Notes: generated from the sequence alone by a model not told the origin. DNA of 48,704 nt from Lactobacillus colini (GCF_017874575.1 NZ_JAGGLU010000014.1:1-48704); one strand, 5' to 3'; shown: positions 8,130-17,009, counted from the first letter of the stretch. A program made the numbers and translations.

Positions 8130-8777
8130 ATGATTGTTTCTACTAATAAAACTAGTTATCCAAATACATTAGTTGTCATTACTGCTCAAGATAAGAGCCG
8201 GAGTCAATTTGAAGAAAAAGATAATATTACCGTCGTTAAAGATGAAGATGGTAAGATTATCGGCTACAATTTCTTTGAAGTTAGTGACTTTTTAGATTAT
8301 GACAAGTTGCCAAATGGTGAAGTTCACCCAACACAAGATTTAGTTGATACCTTGAATAAGAAGTTGGCTGAAGCTGGCTTTGAAGCTAATTTAGAACTTG
8401 GTAAACCAACTTTAGTTTATGGCTATGTTGAAACTTGCACTCCTCACCCGGACTCTGACCACTTACATGTAACAACTGTTGATGTTGGCGATGAGAAGCA
8501 CCAAATCGTTTGTGGTGCTCCTAATATTGCACAAGGCCAGAAGGTTGTTGTAGCTTTACCGGGTACTTTAATGCCAAATGGACAACAAATTTGGCCGGGC
8601 GAATTACGTGGCGTAGATTCATATGGTATGATTTGCTCAGCACGTGAATTGGGCTTACCACATGCTCCACAAAAGCGTGGTATTATGGTGGTTCCAGATA
8701 GCTTTAAGGTTGGAGATGAATTTGAACCAACTAAGTGTGATGAATTGCTGGCTAGTGGTGCAATCACTTTAGACTAG
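8130..8777 (+). CDS. ytpR: tRNA-binding OB-fold protein YtpR
   Basis: A 215-aa protein with an N-terminal DUF4479-type region (about 1-90) and a C-terminal EMAP/tRNA_bind OB domain (about 95-205) resembling the N-terminal domain of PheT. Visible signatures are HPDSDHLHVTTVDVG, QIVCGAPNIAQGQKVVVA and SYGMICSARELGL. The function of free-standing YtpR is not established; tRNA or other RNA binding is the family expectation. aaagga precedes the start, and it is probably cotranscribed with ytpP. Confidence 0.9.
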   Translation: MIVSTNKTSYPNTLVVITAQDKSRSQFEEKDNITVVKDEDGKIIGYNFFEVSDFLDYDKLPNGEVHPTQDLVDTLNKKLAEAGFEANLELGKPTLVYGYVETCTPHPDSDHLHVTTVDVGDEKHQIVCGAPNIAQGQKVVVALPGTLMPNGQQIWPGELRGVDSYGMICSARELGLPHAPQKRGIMVVPDSFKVGDEFEPTKCDELLASGAITLD

Positions 8778-8784
8778 TATGAAT

Positions 8785-8820
8785 ATCCTGTCTTCTTAAT
8801 GAAGATGGGATTTTTATTTT
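8785..8820 (+). terminator. Terminator after ytpR
   Basis: atcctgtcttc pairs with gaagatgggat (11 bp with G-U pairs), loop ttaat, followed by a T-rich tail. Confidence 0.85.
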
Positions 8821-8940
8821 TTGCAAAAATTTGCCGAGGAGAATAGTATCTTTTTTGATTAGATTTAATCAATTATCTAGTAAAAATGTTAAAATTAAAG
8901 ACGGTATAATTTTGACATAAAATTAATGGAGAAGACTTAA

Positions 8941-10257
8941 ATGTTAGATAAAACAAAACAAATTTGGTTCATTGGTATTAAGGGTACCGGTATGGCATCT
9001 TTGGCATTGCTCTTGCACGACTTGAGTTATAATGTAGCTGGTTCAGACATTGAAAAGTATACCTTTACCCAAGTTCCATTAAAGGAAGCGGGAATTGAGG
9101 TTAAAAATTTTGCCTCAGAGAATATTAAAGGTGAAGGACAAGTTATTGTTAAAGGAAATGCCTTTAAAGAGGATAATATTGAAGTTGCCGCTTGCTTAGA
9201 CAAGGGAGTTAAGTGGCAATCTTATCCAGATACTGTTGAAGAGATTGTGCAAGCACATACTTCAATTGGGATTTCAGGTACTCATGGCAAAACCTCAACT
9301 ACTAGTCTTTTAGCACATGTATTAGGAGAAGTTGAACCAACTTCTTACTTGATAGGTGACGGTCGCGGTAAGGGTGTTGAAAATTCACGCTTCTTTGTCT
9401 ATGAAGCAGATGAATATCGCCGTCACTTTTTGGCATATCACCCAGATTATCAGATTATGACTAACATTGACTTTGATCACCCAGATTATTTCAAAGATCA
9501 AGCTGATTATACTTCTGCATTTCAAACGGCTGCTGAACAGACTAAGAAGGCACTCTTTGTTTGGGGTGATGACGAGAGGTTGCAATCTTTAAGAACTGAA
9601 ATTCCTAAGTATACTTATGGTTTTAAGGATAGTGATGACTTTCAAGCAGTTAACATTGAAAAGACCACTGAAGGGTCTAAGTTTAATGTTTTAGCACATG
9701 GTAAAGATTTAGGCAGGTTTGAGATACATTTATTCGGTGACCACAGCATCTTGAATGCTACTGCGGTAATTGCTGTTGCTTATACTGAGAATGTTCCAAT
9801 GGAAGATATTAAAGAAGGTATGCTTACCTTCAAAGGTGCGAAGCGAAGATTCTCTGAAAAAGATTTCGGCGATATTGCAGTAATTGATGATTATGCTCAT
9901 CACCCAACTGAAATGCGTGCAACTATTCAAGCAGCTCGTCAAAAGTTCCCTGACAAGGAGTTAGTTGTAGTATTTCAACCACATACTTTTTCAAGAACCA
10001 AGAAGTATCAAAAAGATTTCGAAGAAATTTTACGTGGTGTAGATAAAGCATATATTACTCCAATCTATGCTTCAGCTCGTGAGGCTAATGGCGATATTAC
10101 TAGTGAAGATTTAACTGTTAATATTCCAGGATCAGAAGTTATTGATTTAGATAATATTGCAGACCTAACTAAGCACAAGAATGCCTGTGTAGTCTTTATG
10201 GGTGCTGGTGATATTCCTAAGTATGAAGATGCTTATGAAGATTTGTTAACAAAGTAA
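8941..10257 (+). CDS. murC: UDP-N-acetylmuramate--L-alanine ligase
   Basis: Adds L-Ala to UDP-MurNAc, the first amino-acid step of peptidoglycan precursor synthesis in the cytoplasm. The 438-aa protein has the N-terminal nucleotide-sugar site IGIKGTGMASLA (about 11-22), the Mur-ligase P-loop GISGTHGKTSTT (about 110-121), TNIDFDHPDYF and the C-terminal domain with DDYAHHPTE and FQPHTFSRT. Length fits the family. TATAAT lies at 8905-8910 and tggagaag upstream of the ATG. Single-gene unit ending at the hairpin at 10277. Confidence 0.96.
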   Translation: MLDKTKQIWFIGIKGTGMASLALLLHDLSYNVAGSDIEKYTFTQVPLKEAGIEVKNFASENIKGEGQVIVKGNAFKEDNIEVAACLDKGVKWQSYPDTVEEIVQAHTSIGISGTHGKTSTTSLLAHVLGEVEPTSYLIGDGRGKGVENSRFFVYEADEYRRHFLAYHPDYQIMTNIDFDHPDYFKDQADYTSAFQTAAEQTKKALFVWGDDERLQSLRTEIPKYTYGFKDSDDFQAVNIEKTTEGSKFNVLAHGKDLGRFEIHLFGDHSILNATAVIAVAYTENVPMEDIKEGMLTFKGAKRRFSEKDFGDIAVIDDYAHHPTEMRATIQAARQKFPDKELVVVFQPHTFSRTKKYQKDFEEILRGVDKAYITPIYASAREANGDITSEDLTVNIPGSEVIDLDNIADLTKHKNACVVFMGAGDIPKYEDAYEDLLTK

Positions 10258-10276
10258 ATTTAAAGAAGAGTAATTA

Positions 10277-10322
10277 AAACGCTCAATCTTGATTCTTTGA
10301 TGGATTAAGATTGAGCGTTTTA
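10277..10322 (+). terminator. Terminator after murC
   Basis: aaaacgctcaatctt pairs perfectly with aagattgagcgtttt. The loop is 16 nt. Confidence 0.88.
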
Positions 10323-10447
10323 GCTATTTAAATTAAGTAAATAGTCTAAAAAAATACTTTGATTAATTAAAAAAATAACCGATATTTTGCGTAAAAAAAG
10401 TAGGTAGGCTTATGGCTAGCTTACTCAATTTAATTACGGAGGATATT

Positions 10448-11281
10448 ATGGTTACTTCAAATAGTCTAAAGAATTGGATAAGTGAAGATATTACTAATGA
10501 TGCAATCTTTGGTGATGTGATTGGGCGTAAGGAGAATTGTTTACAGTTATTGCGGGCAATTCTACCACAATTGAATATTCAAAAGATTGTTAAAATTCAA
10601 CGCCAAAAAACTATCTCGCTCAAAATGTTGCGTAAAGGAACACGCTTCGACGTTTGGGCAACAGATGATAAGGGGCAGAATTTTGATATTGAGATGCAAA
10701 CATCAAATGATCCGGCTTTATTAAAGCGTTCATTGTTCTATCTTGGTCGTATCAATGATGAGCAATTACTGTCTGGTAAGAAGTATGGTGAAATTAAGAA
10801 TAGCTATATCATTTTCTTATGTACTTTTGATCCATTTGGTTATAATGAAGCCAAGAATGAAATTATTCAAGTTTTAGAAAGACATCGCAGTCAAAAATTA
10901 CATTCAGGTCAGCACATTATCTTTTTTAATGCCAATGCATTGGACAAGTCAGAATTAACACCAGACTTGCGAGATTTTCTAAATTATATGAATGGAAAGA
11001 TTAATTCAAGTAGTGATTTTATCAAGCGACTAGATAAGGATAGACGAAAATACATTAATGGAAGGGAATGGAGAAGTTTTATGTTAGACTTTAAGCAATT
11101 TGAAGCTGAGGTAAAGGAACAAGGGAGAATAGATGAAAAAATTCGCAGTATCAAGGTTATGGTTAAGACCTTACGTAGCTATGGGATTTCAGATAAAGAA
11201 ATATTAAATACATTAATCAAAAACGAAGGAGAATATTTTTCAAAGGATGAATTACAGAAGTTCATACAAGAAAGTAAATAG
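10448..11281 (+). CDS. Rpn family recombination-promoting nuclease / PD-(D/E)XK transposase-like protein
   Basis: A 277-aa member of the family annotated as Rpn or PD-(D/E)XK transposase, DNA endonucleases that stimulate RecA-independent recombination in E. coli. Nuclease core residues are visible: FDVWATDDKGQNFDIEMQ, giving D...E-x-Q, about 65-85 residues in. The C-terminal third is basic and helical. An in-frame ATG at 10412 adds 12 residues, but ggagg at 10438-10442 sits 5 nt before the ATG at 10448, so I chose the latter. It stands alone, without inverted repeats or an IS context, so it is not obviously a transposon. Confidence 0.8.
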   Translation: MVTSNSLKNWISEDITNDAIFGDVIGRKENCLQLLRAILPQLNIQKIVKIQRQKTISLKMLRKGTRFDVWATDDKGQNFDIEMQTSNDPALLKRSLFYLGRINDEQLLSGKKYGEIKNSYIIFLCTFDPFGYNEAKNEIIQVLERHRSQKLHSGQHIIFFNANALDKSELTPDLRDFLNYMNGKINSSSDFIKRLDKDRRKYINGREWRSFMLDFKQFEAEVKEQGRIDEKIRSIKVMVKTLRSYGISDKEILNTLIKNEGEYFSKDELQKFIQESK

Positions 11282-11384
11282 TCGTTAATAAAATTAGAAA
11301 TTAGTTAATTTTTTTGAAGTTAATTGTCTATAGCGATTCTTTAAGATAAAATTTTGTAATTAGTAACAAGTTGAGGAGAACTTT

Positions 11385-11585
11385 ATGAATCTAGAAAAAA
11401 TTACTTGGGTAAGGTTAGCATATTCGTTAATTTTAATTTTTGAGCCAATAGCTTTAGTTAAGTTGATTGATGGGATGGTTGGCATTGATAATGACTATTT
11501 ATTATTAGTTACTGTATTGGTAATAGCTGAAGTAATTACTTTTAAGTTACTTGGCGTTATATTGAAAAAATTAAAAAAGGTATAA
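11385..11585 (+). CDS. Small two-helix membrane protein, unknown
   Basis: A 66-aa product with two hydrophobic segments (about 11-28 and 38-60) joined by a short acidic turn, and a lysine-rich C-terminus (KKLKKV). The start is well supported by ttgaggaga 7 nt before the ATG. It lies between the Rpn-type nuclease and a strong terminator. I do not recognise the family. Confidence 0.6.
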   Translation: MNLEKITWVRLAYSLILIFEPIALVKLIDGMVGIDNDYLLLVTVLVIAEVITFKLLGVILKKLKKV

Positions 11586-11594
11586 ATAGATTTA

Positions 11595-11638
11595 AAGGCG
11601 AAAAATCATGTTTTAATGCATGACTTTTCGCCTTTTTT
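11595..11638. terminator. Convergent terminator
   Basis: aaggcgaaaa(a)tcatg pairs with catgacttttcgcctt, followed by TTTTTT on the plus strand. It touches the stop codon of the minus-strand MIP18 gene, so it probably serves both directions. Confidence 0.85.
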
Positions 11639-11958
11639 CAAGAATTTTTGTAACCAAGTACTTTTTTAGCTGCATCAGACATTCTATCCGGAGTCCATAC
11701 TGGATACCAGACAAATTCTACATCAACATTCTTAACTTCCTTGACCTTTTTGACAGCTTCAGTTATTCTGTGTGTTAAAATTCCGGTTAAAGGGCAGGCT
11801 GGCGTAGTGAGTGTCATATTTATCAAGCATATACCATCTTTATCTAAGTCTATGGCGTAAATTAAGCCTAGATTCACTACATCAATATTAAGCTCAGGGT
11901 CAATAACTGTCATTAATTGAGATATAATATCATTTTTAATTTCTTTGGCAGAACGCAT
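11638..11958 (-). CDS. MIP18/DUF59 iron-sulfur cluster assembly factor (SufT/PaaD-like)
   Basis: A 106-aa MIP18-family protein, whose members assist maturation of Fe-S proteins. Family landmarks are DPELNIDVVNLGLIY (about 19-33) and the conserved MTLTTPACPLTGIL with the reactive Cys (about 55). It is the third gene after sdaAB-sdaAA, separated from sdaAA by only 11 nt. A specific role in loading the [4Fe-4S] cluster of the serine dehydratase is an inference from this position. No other suf genes are in the window. Confidence 0.88.
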   Translation of the reverse strand: MRSAKEIKNDIISQLMTVIDPELNIDVVNLGLIYAIDLDKDGICLINMTLTTPACPLTGILTHRITEAVKKVKEVKNVDVEFVWYPVWTPDRMSDAAKKVLGYKNS

Positions 11959-11969
11959 GTATGATCACC

Positions 11970-12851
11970 TTAAGCATCTTTTCCAAAAATTTTAGTTTTA
12001 ATTGCAATTCCTGTTGGTGTCCCAGCAAGACCACCTAATCCTGTTTCGCGTAATGATTCTGGCATACTATGGCCAACTTCTTTCATCGCTTCAATACATT
12101 CATCAGCTGGAATAGTACTTGTACAACCGGCTAAAGCCATGTCGGCCGCAATAAGGGCATTAGCTGCACCAATAGCATTACGCTTAACGCAAGGAACTTC
12201 AACTAACCCAGCAATTGGATCACATACTAAGCCAAGTAAGTTTGAAAGGGCGATTGCTACGGCAGTAGAGCTTTGCTGAGCTGTTCCACCAGCAATCTCA
12301 ACTGCTGCGCCAGCTCCCATAGCTGAAGCACTCCCAACTTCTGCTTGACATCCACCGGTAGCCCCTGCAATTTCAGCTTTATTGGCAATTACCATTCCAA
12401 TGCCTCCAGCCGTAAAGAGAAATCTAATCATTTGCTCCTCACTTAAGTTTAGTCTGTCTTTTAACATGAATAAGACGCCTGGCAAAGTTCCAGATGATCC
12501 TGCTGTCGGAGTTGCGCAGATAATCCCCATAGCTGCATTAACTTCATTAGTTGCTACAGCATTTTGAACTGCGCTCATCATAATGTCACCAGATAAAGTA
12601 CGATTATGTAGACGATAATTTTTAATTTTTACAGCTTCGCCACCTGTTAGGCCAGTCTTAGAAAACACACCTTGATCGGCTTGACCTCTTTCAACTGCTG
12701 CTTGCATAGTTGAAAGATTGTATTTCATTTTATTCCAGATTATATTTCGTGGCAGTCCTGATATTTTGCATTCTTGTTCAATAATTAGTTCAGAGATTGT
12801 CTTTTTAGTAGTTTGGGCAGCAGTGACAATCTCTTTAATGTGATTATACAT
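11970..12851 (-). CDS. sdaAA: L-serine dehydratase, iron-sulfur-dependent, alpha subunit
   Basis: With SdaAB, deaminates L-serine to pyruvate and ammonia using a [4Fe-4S] cluster, not PLP. The 293-aa subunit contains GIICATPTAGSSGTLPG (about 108-124), the glycine-rich GATGGCQAEVGSASAMGAG and cysteines in VCDPIAG, VEVPCVKRNAIG and LAGCTSTIP that fit the cluster ligands of the family. Order on the minus strand is sdaAB, sdaAA, MIP18 gene with short gaps. The two-subunit form is the usual one in Gram-positives. Confidence 0.95.
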   Translation of the reverse strand: MYNHIKEIVTAAQTTKKTISELIIEQECKISGLPRNIIWNKMKYNLSTMQAAVERGQADQGVFSKTGLTGGEAVKIKNYRLHNRTLSGDIMMSAVQNAVATNEVNAAMGIICATPTAGSSGTLPGVLFMLKDRLNLSEEQMIRFLFTAGGIGMVIANKAEIAGATGGCQAEVGSASAMGAGAAVEIAGGTAQQSSTAVAIALSNLLGLVCDPIAGLVEVPCVKRNAIGAANALIAADMALAGCTSTIPADECIEAMKEVGHSMPESLRETGLGGLAGTPTGIAIKTKIFGKDA

Positions 12852-12866
12852 AGTTTAAGCCTCAAT

Positions 12867-13529
12867 TTATAAGCAAATTATAGATTTAAATTTTTGTGTT
12901 AATTCTTTAACTAAAGAATCTTGGATATAATTTTTGATATCATACTCATAGATAAAGTAACTGGCGGTTTCATAGACTTTTTTAACACTGAAGGGCGCAT
13001 TTTTTTCTAAGAAAGAAGTTACAGGTATACCATTTTCGTGCCGTTTTTGCTTATCTATATAGAGTACGATAGGTAAAGGACCTTCTGGCTTAATGTTTGA
13101 ACCATACATTTTAATGTTTCGAATTTCGATAGCGCCACCGCCAATAGAACAACCTGATAATTGAATATACTTGTTATCATCACTCATGTCTAAGATGGCA
13201 GTATTAGGATGATTAATCGGGCTCGGTCCATCTTCCTCGACAAATCTAATATCTATACCTTGTTGTTTGGCTATTTCGGGAGCTTTTGGCACACGTTTAT
13301 CATCAGTGTCGAAGCCTAGAATCCCAGCTGCAATCGCATAATCAGTGCCGTGCCCTCTATGCGTTTGAGCAAATGAACCGTAGTAGTGGACAGTTACTTT
13401 CTTAGGAACGCCATTGAACAATTTGTTACCTTCTTGTCCAATTGCGACAGCTCCAGCAGTGTGGGAGCTAGATGGACCAATCATTACAGGACCGATAATA
13501 TCAAATACACTTCTATAATTTCCAGCCAT
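12867..13529 (-). CDS. sdaAB: L-serine dehydratase, iron-sulfur-dependent, beta subunit
   Basis: The 220-aa partner of SdaAA, with the N-terminal signature IGPVMIGPSSSHTAGA and a C-terminal regulatory part in the place of the ACT domain. QLSGCSIGGGAIEI is also typical. I prefer the ATG at 13529, which has aaggaag 8 nt upstream; an in-frame GTG at 13538 overlaps that site and is unlikely. First gene of the serine degradation operon. The pyruvate formed links to the acetate kinase gene transcribed just upstream on the same strand, though a terminator separates them. Confidence 0.95.
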   Translation of the reverse strand: MAGNYRSVFDIIGPVMIGPSSSHTAGAVAIGQEGNKLFNGVPKKVTVHYYGSFAQTHRGHGTDYAIAAGILGFDTDDKRVPKAPEIAKQQGIDIRFVEEDGPSPINHPNTAILDMSDDNKYIQLSGCSIGGGAIEIRNIKMYGSNIKPEGPLPIVLYIDKQKRHENGIPVTSFLEKNAPFSVKKVYETASYFIYEYDIKNYIQDSLVKELTQKFKSIICL

Positions 13530-13645
13530 GAAGAGCACTTCCTTACTTAACTTTAATTATCTGATAAGACAATAGCACATTGTCAGCAATTATAAAAATA
13601 ATAAAAGGAAAAAGTAGTAGCTATTTTACAAAAAAATAGAAAGTT

Positions 13646-13690
13646 AAAAACAAGACCAAGAAGCATAAAAATTCAACTTCTTGGTCTTAT
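13646..13690 (-). terminator. Terminator after ackA
   Basis: aagaccaagaag pairs perfectly with cttcttggtctt. On the minus strand the stem is followed by a GTTTTTAAC tail, so it ends ackA transcription before sdaAB. Confidence 0.88.
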
Positions 13691-13706
13691 TCGTATCTTA
13701 AACTAC

Positions 13707-14891
13707 TTATTGTTGACGAGTTAAACGCATTACGTCACGAGCAATCATTAATTCTTCATTTGTAGGGACAATGAGCGCCTTAACCTTAGAATTTGGTTTA
13801 GAAAGAAACTTCTCCCCGTCAGTTTGGTTAGCCTTGTAATCTGGTTCAAGTCCAATGTACTTAAAGGCAGACATTACACCAGCACGGATACCAGGATCAT
13901 GTTCACCAACACCAGCAGTGAATACAATACCATCAATATGACCCAGTTCGGCTATATAAGCTCCAATATAGCGAACAACGCGATTAATAAAGATACGACG
14001 TGCTAGTTTGGCATTTTTTTCTTTACTTTCAATAAGATCACGCATGTCTGAAGAAACGCCAGAAATGCCTAGGACACCTGATTTATGGTTTAAGACATTG
14101 ATTACCTCATCAATTGACATACCAGCTTTATCCATCAATCTCTGTACAACAGTAGGATCTAAGTCACCACTACGAGTTCCCATTGTTACCCCTGCAAGTG
14201 GGCTAAAGCCCATTGAAGTATCGTAAGACTTACCACCTTTGACGGCAGTAATTGAAGCGCCTGAGCCAAGGTGGCAGACAATTAAGTTAATAATATTGTG
14301 GTTAATACCCATTAGCTTAGCTGCACGTTTGACAACATAGTCAACTGAAGTACCATGAGCACCATATTTACGAATGCCATAATCTTCATAGTAGCTATAA
14401 GGGATAGAGTATAGATAGTGCACTGGATCCAGGGTCTGGTGGAAAGAAGTATCGAAGACAGCGACTTGTGGTACATTAGGTAAGATCTGCATAAATGCCT
14501 TAATTCCGTTAGCTTCAGGAATATTATGTAGCGGAGCTAAGTCAGCTAGATCATAGATTTGTTGTAACTTAGCTTGATCAATAATCGTTGAATCCTTAAA
14601 AATTTCACCACCATTAACGACACGGTGTCCAATACCTGCGAGCTCTGTTAGGCTATCAATTACATGATATTGCTTCAAGCTCTTAATTAATAAGTTAACA
14701 GCTGCCTCTTGGTCTGGAATATGGGTGTTGTTAATATATTCTCTGCCATTTGCAAGCTTAATCTTAAAGACTGCATTCTTTAATCCTACGCGGTCTGCTA
14801 TCCCAGAAGCGATGACTTCTTCGTTAGGAAAAGTAAACAGTTTGTATTTAAATGATGAGCTACCTGAATTAATTGCCAAAACTTTTTTCAT
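13707..14891 (-). CDS. ackA: Acetate kinase
   Basis: Converts acetyl-phosphate plus ADP to acetate plus ATP, or the reverse. The 394-aa ASKHA-fold protein has the N-terminal phosphate loop LAINSGSSSFKYKLF (about 4-18), FDTSFHQTLD, the ATP-binding CHLGSGASITAVKGG and TAGVGEHDPGIR near the end. taccT/gaggtaatatt precedes the ATG. A cre-like site lies 47-60 nt upstream of the start, consistent with carbon-catabolite control of overflow metabolism. Single-gene unit. Confidence 0.96.
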   Translation of the reverse strand: MKKVLAINSGSSSFKYKLFTFPNEEVIASGIADRVGLKNAVFKIKLANGREYINNTHIPDQEAAVNLLIKSLKQYHVIDSLTELAGIGHRVVNGGEIFKDSTIIDQAKLQQIYDLADLAPLHNIPEANGIKAFMQILPNVPQVAVFDTSFHQTLDPVHYLYSIPYSYYEDYGIRKYGAHGTSVDYVVKRAAKLMGINHNIINLIVCHLGSGASITAVKGGKSYDTSMGFSPLAGVTMGTRSGDLDPTVVQRLMDKAGMSIDEVINVLNHKSGVLGISGVSSDMRDLIESKEKNAKLARRIFINRVVRYIGAYIAELGHIDGIVFTAGVGEHDPGIRAGVMSAFKYIGLEPDYKANQTDGEKFLSKPNSKVKALIVPTNEELMIARDVMRLTRQQ

Positions 14892-14937
14892 AATATTACC
14901 TCAATTTTTATATATTTTTATTTTATCTCCTAAATAA

Positions 14938-14951
14938 GTATAGCGCTTTCA
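14938..14951 (-). promoter_or_regulatory. cre-like CcpA site upstream of ackA
   Basis: The minus strand reads TGAAAGCGCTATAC, matching 12 of 14 positions of the cre consensus TGWAANCGNTNWCA. ackA is a classical CcpA target in Firmicutes, which supports the call. Confidence 0.5.
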
Positions 14952-15104
14952 ACAACACTATAGTAGCAATTAGGAATAAAATAATCAACATCTAGCTTAA
15001 TGAGACAAATTGGACTCAAAAAATTATATAACATAAATAATGATTGAAATTTTTGACAAAATATAGAAAATAAAAAATGTAATTAAATTTTTGGAGGAAA
15101 AATA

Positions 15105-16004
15105 ATGAAATTAAGAACGAAGTTGCTGGCAAGCATTACTCTTTCAATTGCTCTTGCAGCTGGAATAACAGAAACTAATACTCCTAACAACCAAGTTAAC
15201 TCGATTGCCCAAGCTGCTAAAAAACGGACCAGCCAAGCCCCAATTACTGTTAAGTTTGTAGATGTTGATGTTGATGGAAATGTTTATTCAGCTCCAAATC
15301 GCAATAATACTACTATGACTGCTGTTGCTGGTACTTTAAGAATTTATGATACAGTCACTGATAGTGATGGTACTACTTGGTATCGGATTGATAATAATAC
15401 TTCTGAACCTGAATGGATAATTGGTACAGGTCTCAATGTCATAACTGGAACAACAGATGATGCCAATTGGGATAATTGGGGAGATAATGATGGTATAATC
15501 GACTTTGGACCAACTATCAAGAGTGACAAGAAGTATAAGAATAAGTTAGTGCGTAGTGCGGCTAAGTTAGTCGGTTATTTCCACTATGGTAGTCATGCTG
15601 GTTTTGGTAATTGGAAAAAGCCAAGCAAAAAGGGAACCACAGATTGTTCAGGATTTGTCTGGTTAGCAATGAAGCGCGCTGGTTACCCAGTCGGCAGTTA
15701 TCCATTTACTACTGCAGATATGGAACGCGATGCTAAGGGTGCTCATCGCTACTTAAAGAAGATTTCACCATCTAAAGCAAGGCCAGGCGATGTAATAATT
15801 GCTAATGTAGGTAACGGCTTGTACAATAACGGCCACACTGCAGTTATTGATGGCACATATAATGAATATGATACCCAAATTATCCAAATGGGTGGCGATG
15901 ACCATACTGGTCCAGCTCACCGTTCATTTATCGGTCGCTCATTTGGTGATAGACTATTAAGTGGTCGTGTAACTTATGCTCGTCCAGTACATAGAAGAAA
16001 ATAA
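15105..16004 (+). CDS. Secreted NlpC/P60 peptidoglycan endopeptidase
   Basis: Probable gamma-D-Glu-diamino-acid endopeptidase acting on the cell wall. The 299-aa protein has a signal peptide (hydrophobic about 8-20, likely cleavage after IAQA near residue 37), then an SH3/SLAP-like segment (about 47-110; NVYSAPNRNN, TWYRIDNN) and an NlpC/P60 domain (about 145-295). Catalytic Cys lies in TTDCSGFVW, catalytic His in NGHTAVID, and the third polar residue probably in QMGGDDH. ggagg is 7 nt before the ATG, and TTGACA lies about 50 nt upstream. A bidirectional hairpin follows. Confidence 0.9.
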   Translation: MKLRTKLLASITLSIALAAGITETNTPNNQVNSIAQAAKKRTSQAPITVKFVDVDVDGNVYSAPNRNNTTMTAVAGTLRIYDTVTDSDGTTWYRIDNNTSEPEWIIGTGLNVITGTTDDANWDNWGDNDGIIDFGPTIKSDKKYKNKLVRSAAKLVGYFHYGSHAGFGNWKKPSKKGTTDCSGFVWLAMKRAGYPVGSYPFTTADMERDAKGAHRYLKKISPSKARPGDVIIANVGNGLYNNGHTAVIDGTYNEYDTQIIQMGGDDHTGPAHRSFIGRSFGDRLLSGRVTYARPVHRRK

Positions 16005-16009
16005 TAGGT

Positions 16010-16047
16010 AAAAACAAGATTTCAATTTTTAAGAAATCTTGTTTTTT
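16010..16047. terminator. Convergent terminator
   Basis: aaaacaagatttc pairs with gaaatcttgtttt, with T6 on the plus strand and A/T-rich on the other side. Shared by the NlpC/P60 gene and the LysR gene. Confidence 0.85.
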
Positions 16048-16048
16048 A

Positions 16049-16975
16049 TTAACGGATATTTTCTTGTAAGGGAACTTTTTCAAATGTAGTGACTAAATCT
16101 TGAAGAGCTGGTGATAATTGAGAGCCTTTTTTAGTTCCAATGAAGTACCTAACTTTGATGAGATTGGGGTCTAAAGGATAAAGATTGATGGGTTTTTCTT
16201 GAATTCGCTTAAGTACGCTTGCACATGAAAATGTAAGACCAAGACCATTAATAGACAAGTTGGCTGCGGTAATAACACTGTTAGTAATCATGCTGATCTT
16301 AGGGACAATCTTGTAAGTCTGAAATAAGCCATTTACTTGGTGACGAATGGCGGAATCAGGTGAGCTTAAGATAAATGGTTCTTGCAATAAATCTTCTAAG
16401 TTATAGCTATCAGGCGAAAGAATAAATTTATTCTTGATAAAATATTTAGACTCTTCGGGAATAACTATATAGTAGACCTCACCACCATTGACATGGGCTT
16501 TAATTCCTTGAGAGAGAGTTTCAGGAGTCTGCCCCATGTAACAATCTACGTGATTATTTAATAATCGTTCCTCACTCATATTAGGAAATCCTTCAGCTAT
16601 TTGTATTTTTACATTGGGGTGTTCTTTTAAGAATTGGGGTAGAATTTTAGGCAATAAAAATGTTCCCAAACTCTCTAAGACAGCAATACGAATAATCTCT
16701 TTGTCGTTATCAATAAAGCGCTGAAGCTGCTGAGTAAGATGATGATTCTGAGAAGAGATATTTTCTAAATAGTGATAATATACTAACCCAGCATCTGTTA
16801 AAGAAAAAGGCACAGTATCATGGTTAAGAACCTTGGTTCCTAATTTATTTTCAAGTTGTTTAATTAGCTTACTTAGGTAAGGCTGGGAGATATATAGTTT
16901 TTCAGCAGCTTTATGAAAGTTGCTTTCCTTTAGTAACATATCTAGGTAGGCCATCATGGTATCAGAATTGTTCAT
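16049..16975 (-). CDS. LysR family transcriptional regulator
   Basis: A 308-aa LTTR with an N-terminal winged helix-turn-helix (about 8-62; NFHKAAEKLYISQPYLSKLIKQLE) and a periplasmic-binding-like effector domain (about 90-300). aaagga is 8 nt before the ATG. It is divergent from the fumarate-reductase-like flavoprotein, the typical arrangement for an LTTR and its target, and a 16-bp palindrome (17010-17025) lies between them. The effector is unknown; a dicarboxylate is an inference from the neighbour. Confidence 0.88.
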   Translation of the reverse strand: MNNSDTMMAYLDMLLKESNFHKAAEKLYISQPYLSKLIKQLENKLGTKVLNHDTVPFSLTDAGLVYYHYLENISSQNHHLTQQLQRFIDNDKEIIRIAVLESLGTFLLPKILPQFLKEHPNVKIQIAEGFPNMSEERLLNNHVDCYMGQTPETLSQGIKAHVNGGEVYYIVIPEESKYFIKNKFILSPDSYNLEDLLQEPFILSSPDSAIRHQVNGLFQTYKIVPKISMITNSVITAANLSINGLGLTFSCASVLKRIQEKPINLYPLDPNLIKVRYFIGTKKGSQLSPALQDLVTTFEKVPLQENIR

Positions 16976-17009
16976 ACTTATTTCCTTTCTCGCACTTGAT
17001 TACTAAATG

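Noticed and set aside
10448..11281. Calling the Rpn-like gene an insertion sequence
   Set aside because: Family members are often labelled transposase, but no terminal inverted repeats or target duplication are visible around it.
13536..13538. GTG start for sdaAB, three codons upstream
   Set aside because: It is part of the ribosome-binding region (aaggaagtg), and the ATG at 13529 has proper spacing.
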